Shown piece after piece: positions 15,993 through 23,947 of a stretch of DNA of 39,905 nt. The notes under the pieces were generated by a model that worked only from the letters and a program-made list of their open reading frames with translations, was not told where the DNA came from and made no database searches. Position 1 is the stretch's first letter, and every line of letters begins with the position of its first letter. The stretch comes from Singulisphaera sp. GP187 (GTDB lineage: Bacteria > Planctomycetota > Phycisphaerae > Phycisphaerales > SM1A02), in NCBI GenBank assembly GCA_945888705.1, contig CAMDAQ010000009.1, forward strand, positions 1-39,905. Direction: 5' to 3'. Made by a program: the position numbers and the translations under genes.

Positions 15993-16613
15993 GTGCACGT
16001 TGCCATCCCGGCCATCCAGTGCGGCAACTTCGCCTCGGTGGTGAACATCATCGCCAAGGCGGGTGGAACGGCGCGCCTGATCGAAGACCCCAAGGAACTC
16101 GAGGCGTTCGACCGGGTCATCCTGGCGGGCGTCGGTGCGTTCGACTTCGGCATGTCGTGCCTTGAGGACGGCGGCTGGATTGAGCCGCTTGACCGGCTCG
16201 CGCGCGGGGGGCGTGTGCCGATCCTCGGCATCTGCCTCGGCATGCAACTCTTGTGTCGCCGAAGCGACGAGGGCGTTCGTCCTGGACTCGGTTGGATTCC
16301 CGCTGATGTGCTGCGAATCGACGTTGAGCCCGGCTCTGGACTCAAGGTGCCGCATATGGGCTGGAACACCGTGAAGGTGATGCGACCGAACCCCATCATG
16401 CCGACCGATGGCGAAGAGCAGCGCTACTACTTCGTTCACTCGTTCCATGCCGTCTGTGACGAGCCTTCAGATGTCATCGCCACGGCCCTCCATGGTCAGC
16501 CACTCACGGCGGCACTGGGCCGGGCAAACGTGATGGGCGTTCAATTCCACCCGGAGAAGAGCCATCGATTCGGCTTGGCGCTCATGAGGCGCTTTCTGGA
16601 GTGGACGTGCTGA
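15993..16613 (+). CDS. hisH2: HisH-type glutamine amidotransferase for sugar acetamidino modification
   Basis: A 206-residue class I glutamine amidotransferase, the usual HisH length, starting at a GTG behind a palindromic GAGG site. The catalytic triad is intact: Cys81 in GICLGMQLL, and His186 and Glu188 in FHPEKSHRFG. MGWNTVK is a HisH signature. It would release ammonia from glutamine and pass it to its HisF-type partner. Its place directly before a HisF-type and a WbpG-type gene shows that it belongs to the lipopolysaccharide amidination trio known from Pseudomonas O-antigen loci, not to histidine synthesis; no other his gene is near. Its last codons overlap the next gene. Confidence 0.9.
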   Translation: MHVAIPAIQCGNFASVVNIIAKAGGTARLIEDPKELEAFDRVILAGVGAFDFGMSCLEDGGWIEPLDRLARGGRVPILGICLGMQLLCRRSDEGVRPGLGWIPADVLRIDVEPGSGLKVPHMGWNTVKVMRPNPIMPTDGEEQRYYFVHSFHAVCDEPSDVIATALHGQPLTAALGRANVMGVQFHPEKSHRFGLALMRRFLEWTC

Positions 16614-17368
16614 AGCATCGCGTCATTCCCTGCCTGCTCCTGAAGGAGGGCGGTCTCGTCAAGACCACCAGGTTTTCCGACCCGGTCTACGTTGGAGACC
16701 CCATCAATGCCATCCGCATCTTCAACGATAAGGAAGTCGACGAGCTCATGGTGCTGGACATCGAGGCTTCCCGGAGCGGCAGGGAGCCTGACTACGGCCT
16801 GATCGAGCAGTTCGCTGGCGAGTGCTTCATGCCGTTGTGCTACGGAGGCGGCATTCGGACCGTCGAGCAGGCGCAGCGGCTCTTCGCCTTGGGCGTCGAG
16901 AAGGTCTGCATCCAGTCGGCTGGTCTTGCGGACATGAGCCTGATCCGCCGCATCGCCGATCGATTCGGAAGCCAGAGCGTCCTGTTCAGCCTCGATGTGA
17001 AGAAGGGGCTCCTGGGCGGGCGCGCGGTACACCGGAGATCGGGGAGCCGCACGGAATCGAGGCCATGGCGCTCAGTGATCGACGAAGCCGTTGGGAATGG
17101 GGCAGGTGAAATCGTACTGAATGCCGTGGACCGTGACGGCACGATGAAGGGCATGGACACGGAGCTGATCCGGCAAGGCTCTCAGGGGCTGCCCGTGCCG
17201 CTCGTGGCCGTCGGCGGCGTGGGATCGCTGGCGGACATCCGCAAGGCCGTTGATGCTGGTGCGAGCGCGGTTGGCGTCGGAGCGTGGTTCGTCTTCTACG
17301 GCCCTCATCGGGCCGTTCTCATCACGTACCCCCGTTACGATGAGCTCGTGGCCCTCTTGGAGACATGA
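16607..17368 (+). CDS. hisF2: HisF-type protein (HisF2/AglZ-like) for sugar acetamidino modification
   Basis: I choose the GTG at 16607 (253 residues) over the track's 16601 because the sequence VLKHRVIPCLLLKEGG then aligns position for position with HisF. In HisF residue 11 is the catalytic Asp; here it is Leu (CLLL instead of CLDV). The second catalytic Asp, residue 130, is kept (SLDVKKG). Loss of Asp11 is characteristic of HisF2 proteins, which no longer form imidazole glycerol phosphate but are believed to channel ammonia to WbpG. The (beta-alpha)8 phosphate-binding motifs CYGGGIRT and AVGGVGS remain. It overlaps hisH2 by 7 nt and wbpG by ATGA, so all three are tightly co-translated. Confidence 0.9.
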   Translation: MLKHRVIPCLLLKEGGLVKTTRFSDPVYVGDPINAIRIFNDKEVDELMVLDIEASRSGREPDYGLIEQFAGECFMPLCYGGGIRTVEQAQRLFALGVEKVCIQSAGLADMSLIRRIADRFGSQSVLFSLDVKKGLLGGRAVHRRSGSRTESRPWRSVIDEAVGNGAGEIVLNAVDRDGTMKGMDTELIRQGSQGLPVPLVAVGGVGSLADIRKAVDAGASAVGVGAWFVFYGPHRAVLITYPRYDELVALLET

Positions 17369-18504
17369 TGGAAGTTCATCGCAAGGTTTGTACCCGCTGC
17401 ATCATGGATACTTCCGCTTCGGGCATCACCTTCGATGCCGAGGGACGATGTTCCTATTGCACAGCCTTCATGCACACGTGCTCGCATGTGCTCGCGCCGG
17501 ATGAGATGGAGCGCTCGCGCGCACTCGCGGCGTTCGTGGAGCAGGTGAAGCGTCGAGGGCGCGGGAAGCCGTACGACTGCGTCGTCGGCGTCTCTGGCGG
17601 CGTGGACAGCAGCTGGGTCCTCGTCAAGGCAGTCGAGCTGGGGCTGCGCCCACTGGCGGTCCACATGGACAATGGCTGGAACTCGGAACTCGCCCAGAAC
17701 AACATCGCGAACCTGGTCCGTGGACTTGGCATCGATCTCTACACCCACGTCATCGATTGGACCGAGTACCGCTCCTTGATGCAGGCGTTCTTCGATGCAG
17801 ACGTCATCGACGTGGAGCTGCTCTATGACAACGCCATGCTGGCGGTGAACTACCGGCAGGCGGCCCGTGCCGGTCTTCGTGACATCCTGGCCGGGACCAA
17901 CCGTGCGACCGAAGGCCTCGATATGCCGCCGGGCTGGAGCTGGAACAAGTTCGATCGCCGGAACATCATGTCGCTTGCACGGCGCAACAACGTTCGTGTC
18001 AAGACGTTCCCCGCCATCGGCACCTTCGAGGCAGCATGGCACGCACTCGTCCACCGGACGAAGTGGGTCTGGTTCCTGGACTACCTGCCGTACCGCAAGA
18101 TCGATGCGCTGACCGTGCTTCAGCGTGACTTCGGCTACAAGCCCTATCCGTACAAGCATTACGAGTCGATCTTCACCCGCTTCTACCAGGGCTACATCCT
18201 TCCCCGGAAGTTCGGAGTCGACAAGCGCCGTGTGCACCTCAGTTCCCTGATCATCAGCGGGGAGATGAGCCGGGACGAAGCGCTCAAGATGGTCGCCGGC
18301 ATCCCATATCCCAGCCAACAGGACTTGGATGCGGATATTGCGTACTTCCTCAAGAAGATGAACTGGACCAGGGCCCAGCTCGACGCCTACATCTCCCGGC
18401 CCGGCCAGCCACACGACCGCTATGGCTCCGAGGCTGTGATGTTCGGCAGGGCCATGGGGATCTTCAACCGACTTCGTGGTCGCCCCGCTCCGTCCCGGCG
18501 ATGA
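17365..18504 (+). CDS. wbpG: N-acetyl sugar amidotransferase (WbpG/PseA-like)
   Basis: The 379-residue protein has an N-terminal zinc-knuckle pair (CTRCIMD near residue 10 and CSYC near 30) and a PP-loop ATP-binding motif SGGVDSS at 77-83, which place it in the WbpG/PseA/LegG family of ATP-dependent enzymes that convert a sugar N-acetyl group to acetamidino. The conserved segments VHMDNGWNSELAQNNI and LAGTNRATEG are family-like. The ammonia is expected from the HisH2-HisF2 pair encoded just upstream with overlapping genes. The likely substrate is the 3-acetamido group of the diacetamido-uronic acid made by the WbpB/D/E set encoded 4 kb away on the other strand. PseA-type use on pseudaminic acid is less likely because no pse genes are present. 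Confidence 0.9.
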   Translation: MMEVHRKVCTRCIMDTSASGITFDAEGRCSYCTAFMHTCSHVLAPDEMERSRALAAFVEQVKRRGRGKPYDCVVGVSGGVDSSWVLVKAVELGLRPLAVHMDNGWNSELAQNNIANLVRGLGIDLYTHVIDWTEYRSLMQAFFDADVIDVELLYDNAMLAVNYRQAARAGLRDILAGTNRATEGLDMPPGWSWNKFDRRNIMSLARRNNVRVKTFPAIGTFEAAWHALVHRTKWVWFLDYLPYRKIDALTVLQRDFGYKPYPYKHYESIFTRFYQGYILPRKFGVDKRRVHLSSLIISGEMSRDEALKMVAGIPYPSQQDLDADIAYFLKKMNWTRAQLDAYISRPGQPHDRYGSEAVMFGRAMGIFNRLRGRPAPSRR

Positions 18505-18565
18505 ACTCCGGATCGGACGCCATGCGCCACCCCAGGCCTGAAGGCACCGAGCGGAAGAGGGTGGC

Positions 18566-20083
18566 ATGACGGGATCTGCGCAGCCACCATCCGGTCCGCC
18601 CGAGGGGCTCGCTGGAGTCGCCATCGATGGAACCGCCTGGACGACGGGACAGGCGATCGTGAGCAAGATCGCCGTGCTTGTTGCCACTTGGGTCGTGGCG
18701 CTCGAGCTCCTGGAGAGCGACGTTGCCGTGGCGGCGCTCGTGATGACCGCCACCAAGGTGCTCTGTGTGCTGCCCCCACTCAACATGGGCGACGTGCTCG
18801 TGGCCCGAGGAGCGGGCTTCAAGACGCTGGCTTCGGCGGCATCGAAGGTGGTGCTCTGGTGGTCAGTCGTGATCGCGCTGGGCATCGCCGCGGCGTCGCC
18901 CATCCTCGGCAGCTTCTACAACCACTACCCCCGCACGTTGTTCGTGTCCTTGCTGTGCGTCGCGGGACTCCGAGTGCTCGGTGAATCGCTCCAAGTCGTG
19001 CCTCTGGTCGGGCTGCGGATGGACTTTCGCTACCGCCGCGTTGCACTCGTGGATGGCGCTGCGCAGCTCGGTGCGTCCGTGCTGACGATCGTGCTTGCGT
19101 GGTCTGGTGCTGGCCCTTGGGCACTCGTGGGCCCATTGACCCTTGCCGCCTTCGCCAAGGCGGCGCTCTATCGATGGTCGCTCGGGATCGAACCGGCTCC
19201 GGTGGCGCAGGTCCATGATGACCCATCGATGTCGCGAGACTTTCGCTTCGCAGGCGGTGCCCAGTACGTGCACAGCCTCGTGGACACCGCTCCGTTGCTG
19301 ATCATCGGACGCTGCGCCGATGAGATCCAGACGGGACTCTTTGCCTTCGCCTTCAACCTCGCGGCACAGGCCAACGCCATCGTGGGCAGCCAGCTTTCAG
19401 GGGTGCTTCAGCCGGTTCTGTCCAGCCTTGCGCACTCGGGTGAGCGCCAGGTCGCTGGTTTCCTGCGATCGCTGCGCGTGCTCAGTGCCCTCATCGTCCC
19501 TGTCTGCCTCACGCAGGCTGTGCTCGCCGGCCCGCTGTTCCTCTTGGTGTTTCCCGAACGTTGGCAGCCTGCTGCGCCTGTCTTCGCAGTCCTCTGCCTG
19601 AGCGAAGCGCTCTTCTTCGCAGCCGCGCCGACGATGGCACTGCTCCGTGCGCAGGGGCGATTCCGGGCGTTCTTGGCTTGGCAGGGCGTCCACCTTATGG
19701 TCGCGGTCGTCGTCCTCCCGATGGCAGCCTCGAACGCAGGCGCGCTCGGCATTGCGCTGACGACCACGTGCCTCTGGGCCGTGAGCCTGCCCATCGCGGT
19801 TGGCGTTGCCGCACGACGGGGGGGCGTCGGCTTCGGCATCTCGCTGAAGGTCTTCCTGCTGCCATGGCTGACCTGCCTTCCCGTGGCGGCGGCTTCGTGG
19901 TTCCTCGTCCGCTGGCTCGAGGACCAGGGAAGGTCCGGCTCAGTGGGGGCGTTGTTGTTCGTTGGCCCGGTTGCCCTGGCCTGCATGGTTCTCGCCTTCC
20001 GATGGACGCAGCCCGAGACCTTCGCCGACCTTCGGCTCATTGCCGGTCGGGTCCTTGGCAAGGTCTTCCGTCGACTCGGGTGA
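18566..20083 (+). CDS. Wzx-like oligosaccharide flippase
   Basis: A 505-residue membrane protein with about 12-14 hydrophobic segments and the layout of the polysaccharide transporter branch of the MOP superfamily. The N-terminal part (TTGQAIVSKIAVLVATWVVAL) and the repeated flippase-like pattern, including RCADEIQTGLFAFAFNLA, fit this group. It would move undecaprenyl-linked repeat units to the periplasm, where the ligase/polymerase-like protein at 14541-15899 acts. It follows wbpG by 61 nt and is probably the last gene of that operon, since the next gene converges on it with a 19-nt gap. Substrate cannot be inferred. Confidence 0.85.
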   Translation: MTGSAQPPSGPPEGLAGVAIDGTAWTTGQAIVSKIAVLVATWVVALELLESDVAVAALVMTATKVLCVLPPLNMGDVLVARGAGFKTLASAASKVVLWWSVVIALGIAAASPILGSFYNHYPRTLFVSLLCVAGLRVLGESLQVVPLVGLRMDFRYRRVALVDGAAQLGASVLTIVLAWSGAGPWALVGPLTLAAFAKAALYRWSLGIEPAPVAQVHDDPSMSRDFRFAGGAQYVHSLVDTAPLLIIGRCADEIQTGLFAFAFNLAAQANAIVGSQLSGVLQPVLSSLAHSGERQVAGFLRSLRVLSALIVPVCLTQAVLAGPLFLLVFPERWQPAAPVFAVLCLSEALFFAAAPTMALLRAQGRFRAFLAWQGVHLMVAVVVLPMAASNAGALGIALTTTCLWAVSLPIAVGVAARRGGVGFGISLKVFLLPWLTCLPVAAASWFLVRWLEDQGRSGSVGALLFVGPVALACMVLAFRWTQPETFADLRLIAGRVLGKVFRRLG

Positions 20084-20102
20084 CCCCTGAGAAGCGGCGG
20101 TG

Positions 20103-21206
20103 CTACTTCGTGGCCGCGGGGGTCGGGCCGGCCGGCTCCCGGAGCTTCAGTGCGTGGATGTCCTCCATCGCCTTCACCATGCTGCTGCTCATGCTCGCAC
20201 GGAGGAATGCGGCCATGCCCGGAGCCGACCAATTCGCTGGCTCCCGTCCCCCGAGGTAGTCCTTGACCACGGCTGCACGCCATTCTCGAAATCCGAAGTC
20301 CTTCTCATCGACGAAGCGCGAAGCATCGGCCGCAGTCATGCGGTTGATCTGGTAGCCCAGAGCAGCCCAAACGCCCGCTCCGGATGCGCCTTCGGCGATC
20401 GCCGGAGCGACCTGATCCTCGATGAACTCGATCGGATCCATCAGGCGACAGTACTCAGCCTTGCCTCCGGGAGTCCACCAGGGGCAGACCAACGGAATCA
20501 CCGGCTGGGCGCGGGCCATGACACGGGCCACGCCAACTTGCGCGGAACGCCACGCACGCCCTTGCGAGCGAATCGTCGCGCGTTCGGCCTCGGGGTAGAG
20601 CCGCGGGTCGTACTTGCCGTAGATCGTCGGGCTCACCCAGTCCGACGCGGCAATGATGGGGGCGTAGATCGCGATCGCCCGATCGAGTTCGCGGCGCTTG
20701 ACTGGGTCCGAGGCGGTGGTCCAGTCCTTGCCGCCCTCGAGCCAGTAGGGCAGCCACGGGGCGCCGTAGAAGCACCACTTCGTCCGGGGGAAAGCCTTGC
20801 GGACCGCGTCGATGGTCCTGACCATCTCCGCCACGGTTCGGTTGCATTCCAGGGTCCCAGGACCCTTCTGCAAGAGATCATGGAAGGGATCCTCAAAGTC
20901 CAGCATGCCCCAGGCGGGAAGGTTGTTGGGATCATTTTCGTTCCGAATGGATTTGATGACGGCGGCAGTGTCGATCAGTCCAGTCGATGCGGCCTTGGGA
21001 TCTGCTGACTGGTACACGACGAGGAATCGACGGGCCTCAATGGCTGCCACGCGTGATGCAACATCGCCGTACGCCGGGATCTCATCGAACAGCACGATCG
21101 GTCGCGCGGCAGGTGCGCGGGGCAGCAACGGCTCCTGCGTAGGAGCGCTCATGGAGCCGATCGCGGCAATGCAACCGAGCATCGCCGCGGCCAGAAGATT
21201 GTTCAT
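20103..21206 (-). CDS. Exported protein of unknown function at the end of the wbp operon, possible barrel hydrolase
   Basis: The 367-residue product has a signal peptide (LLAAAMLGCIAAIGSMSA). I cannot name its family. The body shows barrel-like strands with polar or acidic ends: WGMLDFEDPFHD, KWCFYGAPWLPYW, SDWVSPTIYGKYDP, VIPLVCPWWTPGG and GASGAGVWAALGYQ. This spacing suits an alpha/beta-barrel glycosidase-like enzyme, with DFED a candidate acidic site, but this is pattern reading only. Its start overlaps the stop of wbpE by 4 nt, so it is co-translated with sugar-biosynthesis genes. A periplasmic enzyme that trims or checks the locus glycan would suit that context. No dockerin-like tag is present. 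Confidence 0.85.
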   Translation of the reverse strand: MNNLLAAAMLGCIAAIGSMSAPTQEPLLPRAPAARPIVLFDEIPAYGDVASRVAAIEARRFLVVYQSADPKAASTGLIDTAAVIKSIRNENDPNNLPAWGMLDFEDPFHDLLQKGPGTLECNRTVAEMVRTIDAVRKAFPRTKWCFYGAPWLPYWLEGGKDWTTASDPVKRRELDRAIAIYAPIIAASDWVSPTIYGKYDPRLYPEAERATIRSQGRAWRSAQVGVARVMARAQPVIPLVCPWWTPGGKAEYCRLMDPIEFIEDQVAPAIAEGASGAGVWAALGYQINRMTAADASRFVDEKDFGFREWRAAVVKDYLGGREPANWSAPGMAAFLRASMSSSMVKAMEDIHALKLREPAGPTPAATK

Positions 21207-22303
21207 CGTGCCTGGTGCTCCGCCACGCAGTCGACGACGTACCGGATCATCTCGTCGGTCATCTCGGGATAGATGGGCAGGGAGAGGATGCGGTCTTGGT
21301 GGTCGTGCGCCACCGGGAAGTCCGCGGGCGTATGGCCGAGGTACGAGTAGGCCGGATAGAACGGCAGGGCGCGCGGATAGTTCAGCATCGTGGACACGCC
21401 GCGGCTGCTGAGGTGCTTCTGCAGCCCGTTGCGATCCTTGACGCGGATCACGTAGAGATGGAAGACATGCGTGCGACCAGCGGCGATGGCGGGGCGCTCG
21501 ACGCCAGGCACCTTGGCGAAGAGTTCGTCGTAGCGTGCCGCGATCCGCTGGCGCTCAGCCGTCCAGCCACGAAGGTGCGGGAGCTTGGCCGAGAGGATCG
21601 CTGCATGCAGGCCATCGAGCCGGCTGTTGATGCCTTCGATTGTGTGCTCGCCCTTGCCGCCGTGGCGTGCGTAGAGCTCAGACCATGAGGCGAGCTTCGA
21701 GTCATTGGTCACCAGGCAGCCTGCGTCACCCATCGCCCCCAGGTTCTTGCCCGGATAGAAGCTGAAGGTCGCGGCGGTGCCCATTGTGCCGACCTGACGG
21801 CCCTTGTATTCGGCAAGGTGCGCCTGTGCGCAGTCCTCAATCACCCAGAGCCCACGCTTGGCGGCGATCTCCAGGATCGGGTCCATGTCGGCCGGCTGGC
21901 CATAGAGGTGCACCGGAATGATCCCGACCGTGCGCGGCGTGATCTTCGATTCGATCTGCTTCGGGTCGATGGTGAAGGTCTCGCGATCGGTGTCGCAGAA
22001 GACCACGTGACCGCCAGCCTGCGTGATGGTCTCTGAGGTCGAGATCCAGCTGTGCGCGGTGGTGATGACCTCGTCCCCGGGCTTCAGGCCAAGACCGCGC
22101 ATCACGATGTAGATGGCGTCGGTGCCGTTGGCGCAGCTGACGCAGTGGCGAACGCCGACCGTCTTGGCCCACTGCGCCTCGAAGTCGGTGACGTGCTTGC
22201 TGCGAATGAAGGCGGACTGGCGGATCACGTCGGCGATGGCGCCATCGATGTCGGCCTTGATGGTCAAGTACTGGGCGTAGAGATCGACGAAGGGGACATT
22301 CAC
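21203..22303 (-). CDS. wbpE: DegT/DnrJ/EryC1-family sugar aminotransferase (WbpE-like)
   Basis: This 366-residue PLP enzyme starts at a GTG behind a GAGG palindrome. The PLP lysine is Lys186 in FSFYPGKNLGAMGD; VIEDCAQAH gives the cofactor-ring Asp, and NGTDAIYI and GDEVITTAHSW are family motifs. The N-terminus VPFVDLYAQY is WbpE-like. WbpE transfers an amino group from glutamate to the 3-oxo position of UDP-GlcNAc-uronate. The neighbouring WbpB- and WbpD-like genes provide the flanking steps, which supports this assignment over other aminotransferases of the family. It follows wbpD by 18 nt and overlaps the next exported-protein gene. Confidence 0.9.
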   Translation of the reverse strand: MNVPFVDLYAQYLTIKADIDGAIADVIRQSAFIRSKHVTDFEAQWAKTVGVRHCVSCANGTDAIYIVMRGLGLKPGDEVITTAHSWISTSETITQAGGHVVFCDTDRETFTIDPKQIESKITPRTVGIIPVHLYGQPADMDPILEIAAKRGLWVIEDCAQAHLAEYKGRQVGTMGTAATFSFYPGKNLGAMGDAGCLVTNDSKLASWSELYARHGGKGEHTIEGINSRLDGLHAAILSAKLPHLRGWTAERQRIAARYDELFAKVPGVERPAIAAGRTHVFHLYVIRVKDRNGLQKHLSSRGVSTMLNYPRALPFYPAYSYLGHTPADFPVAHDHQDRILSLPIYPEMTDEMIRYVVDCVAEHQAR

Positions 22304-22305
22304 AG

Positions 22306-22315
22306 GAGGATCCTC
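22306..22315 (-). promoter_or_regulatory. Palindromic ribosome-binding site of wbpE
   Basis: GAGGATCCTC is a perfect 10-bp palindrome 2 nt before the GTG start. The GAGG half gives an 8-nt Shine-Dalgarno spacing. It mirrors GAGGTACCTC before hisH2. Confidence 0.55.
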
Positions 22316-22321
22316 GTTAGT

Positions 22322-22786
22322 TCAGAGCGCACGAATGAGGCGGGCAGGGTTGCCAGCGTAGACGCCCGGGACGGTGATCGGCTTGGTGACCACAGCGCCG
22401 GCGCCGATGACCACGCCGTCGCAGATCTCGACCGGCAGGATGGTGGCATTGGACCCAATGGACACCTTCGAGCCGATCCGGGTTGAGCGCCACAGGGAGG
22501 TGTCGCCGCGGGCAGGACCGCCCTTGGAGAAGAGGTCGTTGATGAACATCACGCCATGGCCGATGAAGCAGTCGTCACCGATCGTGACCAGCTCGCAGAT
22601 GAAGGCGTGCGATTGGATGCGGCAGCGCTTGCCGATCGAAACGCTCTTCTGGATCTCGACGAAAGGGCCGATGAAGCAATCGTCCCCGATCGTGCAGCCG
22701 TAGATGTTGGTCGGCTGGACGACCTTCACGCGCTCGCCGAACTGCACGCCGACGATGCCGGCCTGAAGAAGGATCGGATCAGCCAT
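22322..22786 (-). CDS. wbpD: UDP-sugar N-acetyltransferase, left-handed beta-helix (WbpD-like)
   Basis: A 154-residue hexapeptide-repeat acetyltransferase. Repeats run through most of the chain (IGDDCFIGPFVEI, IGKRCRIQSHAFI, IGDDCFIGHGVMF, IGSKVSIGSNATI, VVIGAGAVV), ending in VPGVYAGNPARLI. The loop FINDLFSKGG is typical of WbpD/WlbB proteins. It would acetylate the 3-amino group of UDP-GlcNAc3NA with acetyl-CoA, giving the diacetamido-uronic acid that WbpG can then amidinate. The gene overlaps wbpB by 8 nt and precedes wbpE by 18 nt, in the enzyme order expected for one operon. Confidence 0.9.
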   Translation of the reverse strand: MADPILLQAGIVGVQFGERVKVVQPTNIYGCTIGDDCFIGPFVEIQKSVSIGKRCRIQSHAFICELVTIGDDCFIGHGVMFINDLFSKGGPARGDTSLWRSTRIGSKVSIGSNATILPVEICDGVVIGAGAVVTKPITVPGVYAGNPARLIRAL

Positions 22787-23843
22787 GGCGATGGCCCAGG
22801 CGGCAGCGAGTCGGCCGGAAGCGCAGCGGCACTTCCTTGCCGGTCTCGATGGACTCGTAGATCGCCGAGATCAGCTCGAGGCTGCGGCGGCCCGCAAGCC
22901 CGTCGACCAGCTGGGCGCTGTTGTTCATGATGCAGGAAACCACATGGTCGTAGTAGGCCTGGTGGCCGAAGCCGTACACGCTCGGAGGATTGACCGAGTA
23001 CTTCTCCAGGACTTCGCCATCACCGGGCTCGGCCTTGCCGAAGTTCCAGGTGATCATCTCGTTCACGGCGAAGCCGCCGATGACGACCGTGCCTCCCTCG
23101 CCAAGCACCGAGATGGATCCCTCAAGGTCCTTGGGCCGTGCCGCCGTGGTGGCTTCGATGACCCCGAGCGCGCCGTTGGCGAAGCGCACGGCGACCACGG
23201 CCGTGTCTTCGGTCTCGACATTCACCAGCGCCGTGCGGCTCATCGCGAAGACGCTCTCGACGTCGCCCATCATCCACTCGAGCATGTCGATGTGGTGGCT
23301 GGCCTGGTTGGTCAGGACACCGCCATCCAGTGCCCACGTACCGCGCCAGGAGTCCTGGTCGTAGTACTGCTGCGTGCGGCACCAGCGCACACGGACCGTT
23401 CCCATCACCAGCTTGCCGAAGCGGCCAGCCTCCAGGGCTTCCCGCAGCTTGACCACCGGCACGTTGAAGCGGTTCTGCTTGACCACGAACAGCCGGATCC
23501 GGGCAGCGTCGCAGGCAGCGATCATGCGGTCGGCATCCGGCAGCGTGAGTGCCATGGGCTTCTCGACCACGATGTGCTTGCCGTGCTTGGCCAAGGCCAC
23601 CACATGCTCCGCGTGCAGCCCGCTTTCGGTCAGCACCACCACGACATCGATCGCCTCGCGGCGCATCATGTCGTGCATGTCGGTGTAAAACGGCACGCTG
23701 AACTGCTTCCCGATCGCCTCGGCCTTCGACGCGACGATGTCGCAGACGGCCGCAAGCCGCGCGTTGGCGATCTGGTTGTTCCCCAAGAGCTCCGAGTGAC
23801 GCTTGGCAATGCGGCCACAGCCGACGAGGGCAAAATTCAGCAT
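22779..23843 (-). CDS. wbpB: Gfo/Idh/MocA-family UDP-GlcNAc-uronate 3-dehydrogenase (WbpB-like)
   Basis: I place the start at the ATG at 23843 (354 residues): the Rossmann strand follows at once (LNFALVGCGRIAKRH), while the track's start at 23945 adds 34 residues of non-family sequence reaching into the promoter area. Family motifs are present: DVVVVLTESGLHAEHV, KHIVVEKPMALT (catalytic-region Lys) and GGVLTNQASHHIDML with the active-site His. WbpB oxidises C3 of the uronate using NAD. A TACCAT box lies 6 nt before the ATG, suggesting a leaderless mRNA. It heads the minus-strand operon wbpB-wbpD-wbpE-exported protein, divergent from the GlpD-like gene. Confidence 0.88.
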   Translation of the reverse strand: MLNFALVGCGRIAKRHSELLGNNQIANARLAAVCDIVASKAEAIGKQFSVPFYTDMHDMMRREAIDVVVVLTESGLHAEHVVALAKHGKHIVVEKPMALTLPDADRMIAACDAARIRLFVVKQNRFNVPVVKLREALEAGRFGKLVMGTVRVRWCRTQQYYDQDSWRGTWALDGGVLTNQASHHIDMLEWMMGDVESVFAMSRTALVNVETEDTAVVAVRFANGALGVIEATTAARPKDLEGSISVLGEGGTVVIGGFAVNEMITWNFGKAEPGDGEVLEKYSVNPPSVYGFGHQAYYDHVVSCIMNNSAQLVDGLAGRRSLELISAIYESIETGKEVPLRFRPTRCRLGHRHG

Positions 23844-23849
23844 GCCCTG

Positions 23850-23855
23850 ATGGTA
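23850..23855 (-). promoter_or_regulatory. -10-like box of the wbpB operon
   Basis: TACCAT lies 6 nt before the wbpB ATG on the minus strand, which would put the transcription start on or next to the start codon. No clear -35. Confidence 0.4.
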
Positions 23856-23935
23856 CCGCAGCCCGCCGTCCGGGGGCGGGAGCGAGCGATCGTCCCAAGT
23901 GAGATGGGCAGACGTCCGAATCGTCCGGTCGCTAC

Positions 23936-23941
23936 TAGGAT
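23936..23941 (+). promoter_or_regulatory. -10-like box of the GlpD-like gene
   Basis: TAGGAT lies 6 nt before the ATG at 23948, with no Shine-Dalgarno sequence between. This suggests a leaderless mRNA. No clear -35. Confidence 0.45.
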
Positions 23942-23947
23942 TCAAGC

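Noticed and set aside
15993-17368. HisH/HisF as part of histidine biosynthesis
   Set aside because: No other his genes are near, HisF lacks Asp11, and both overlap into a wbpG-type gene, the known amidination arrangement.
17335-18903. 522-residue minus-strand ORF
   Set aside because: Antisense to wbpG, whose zinc and PP-loop motifs are intact.
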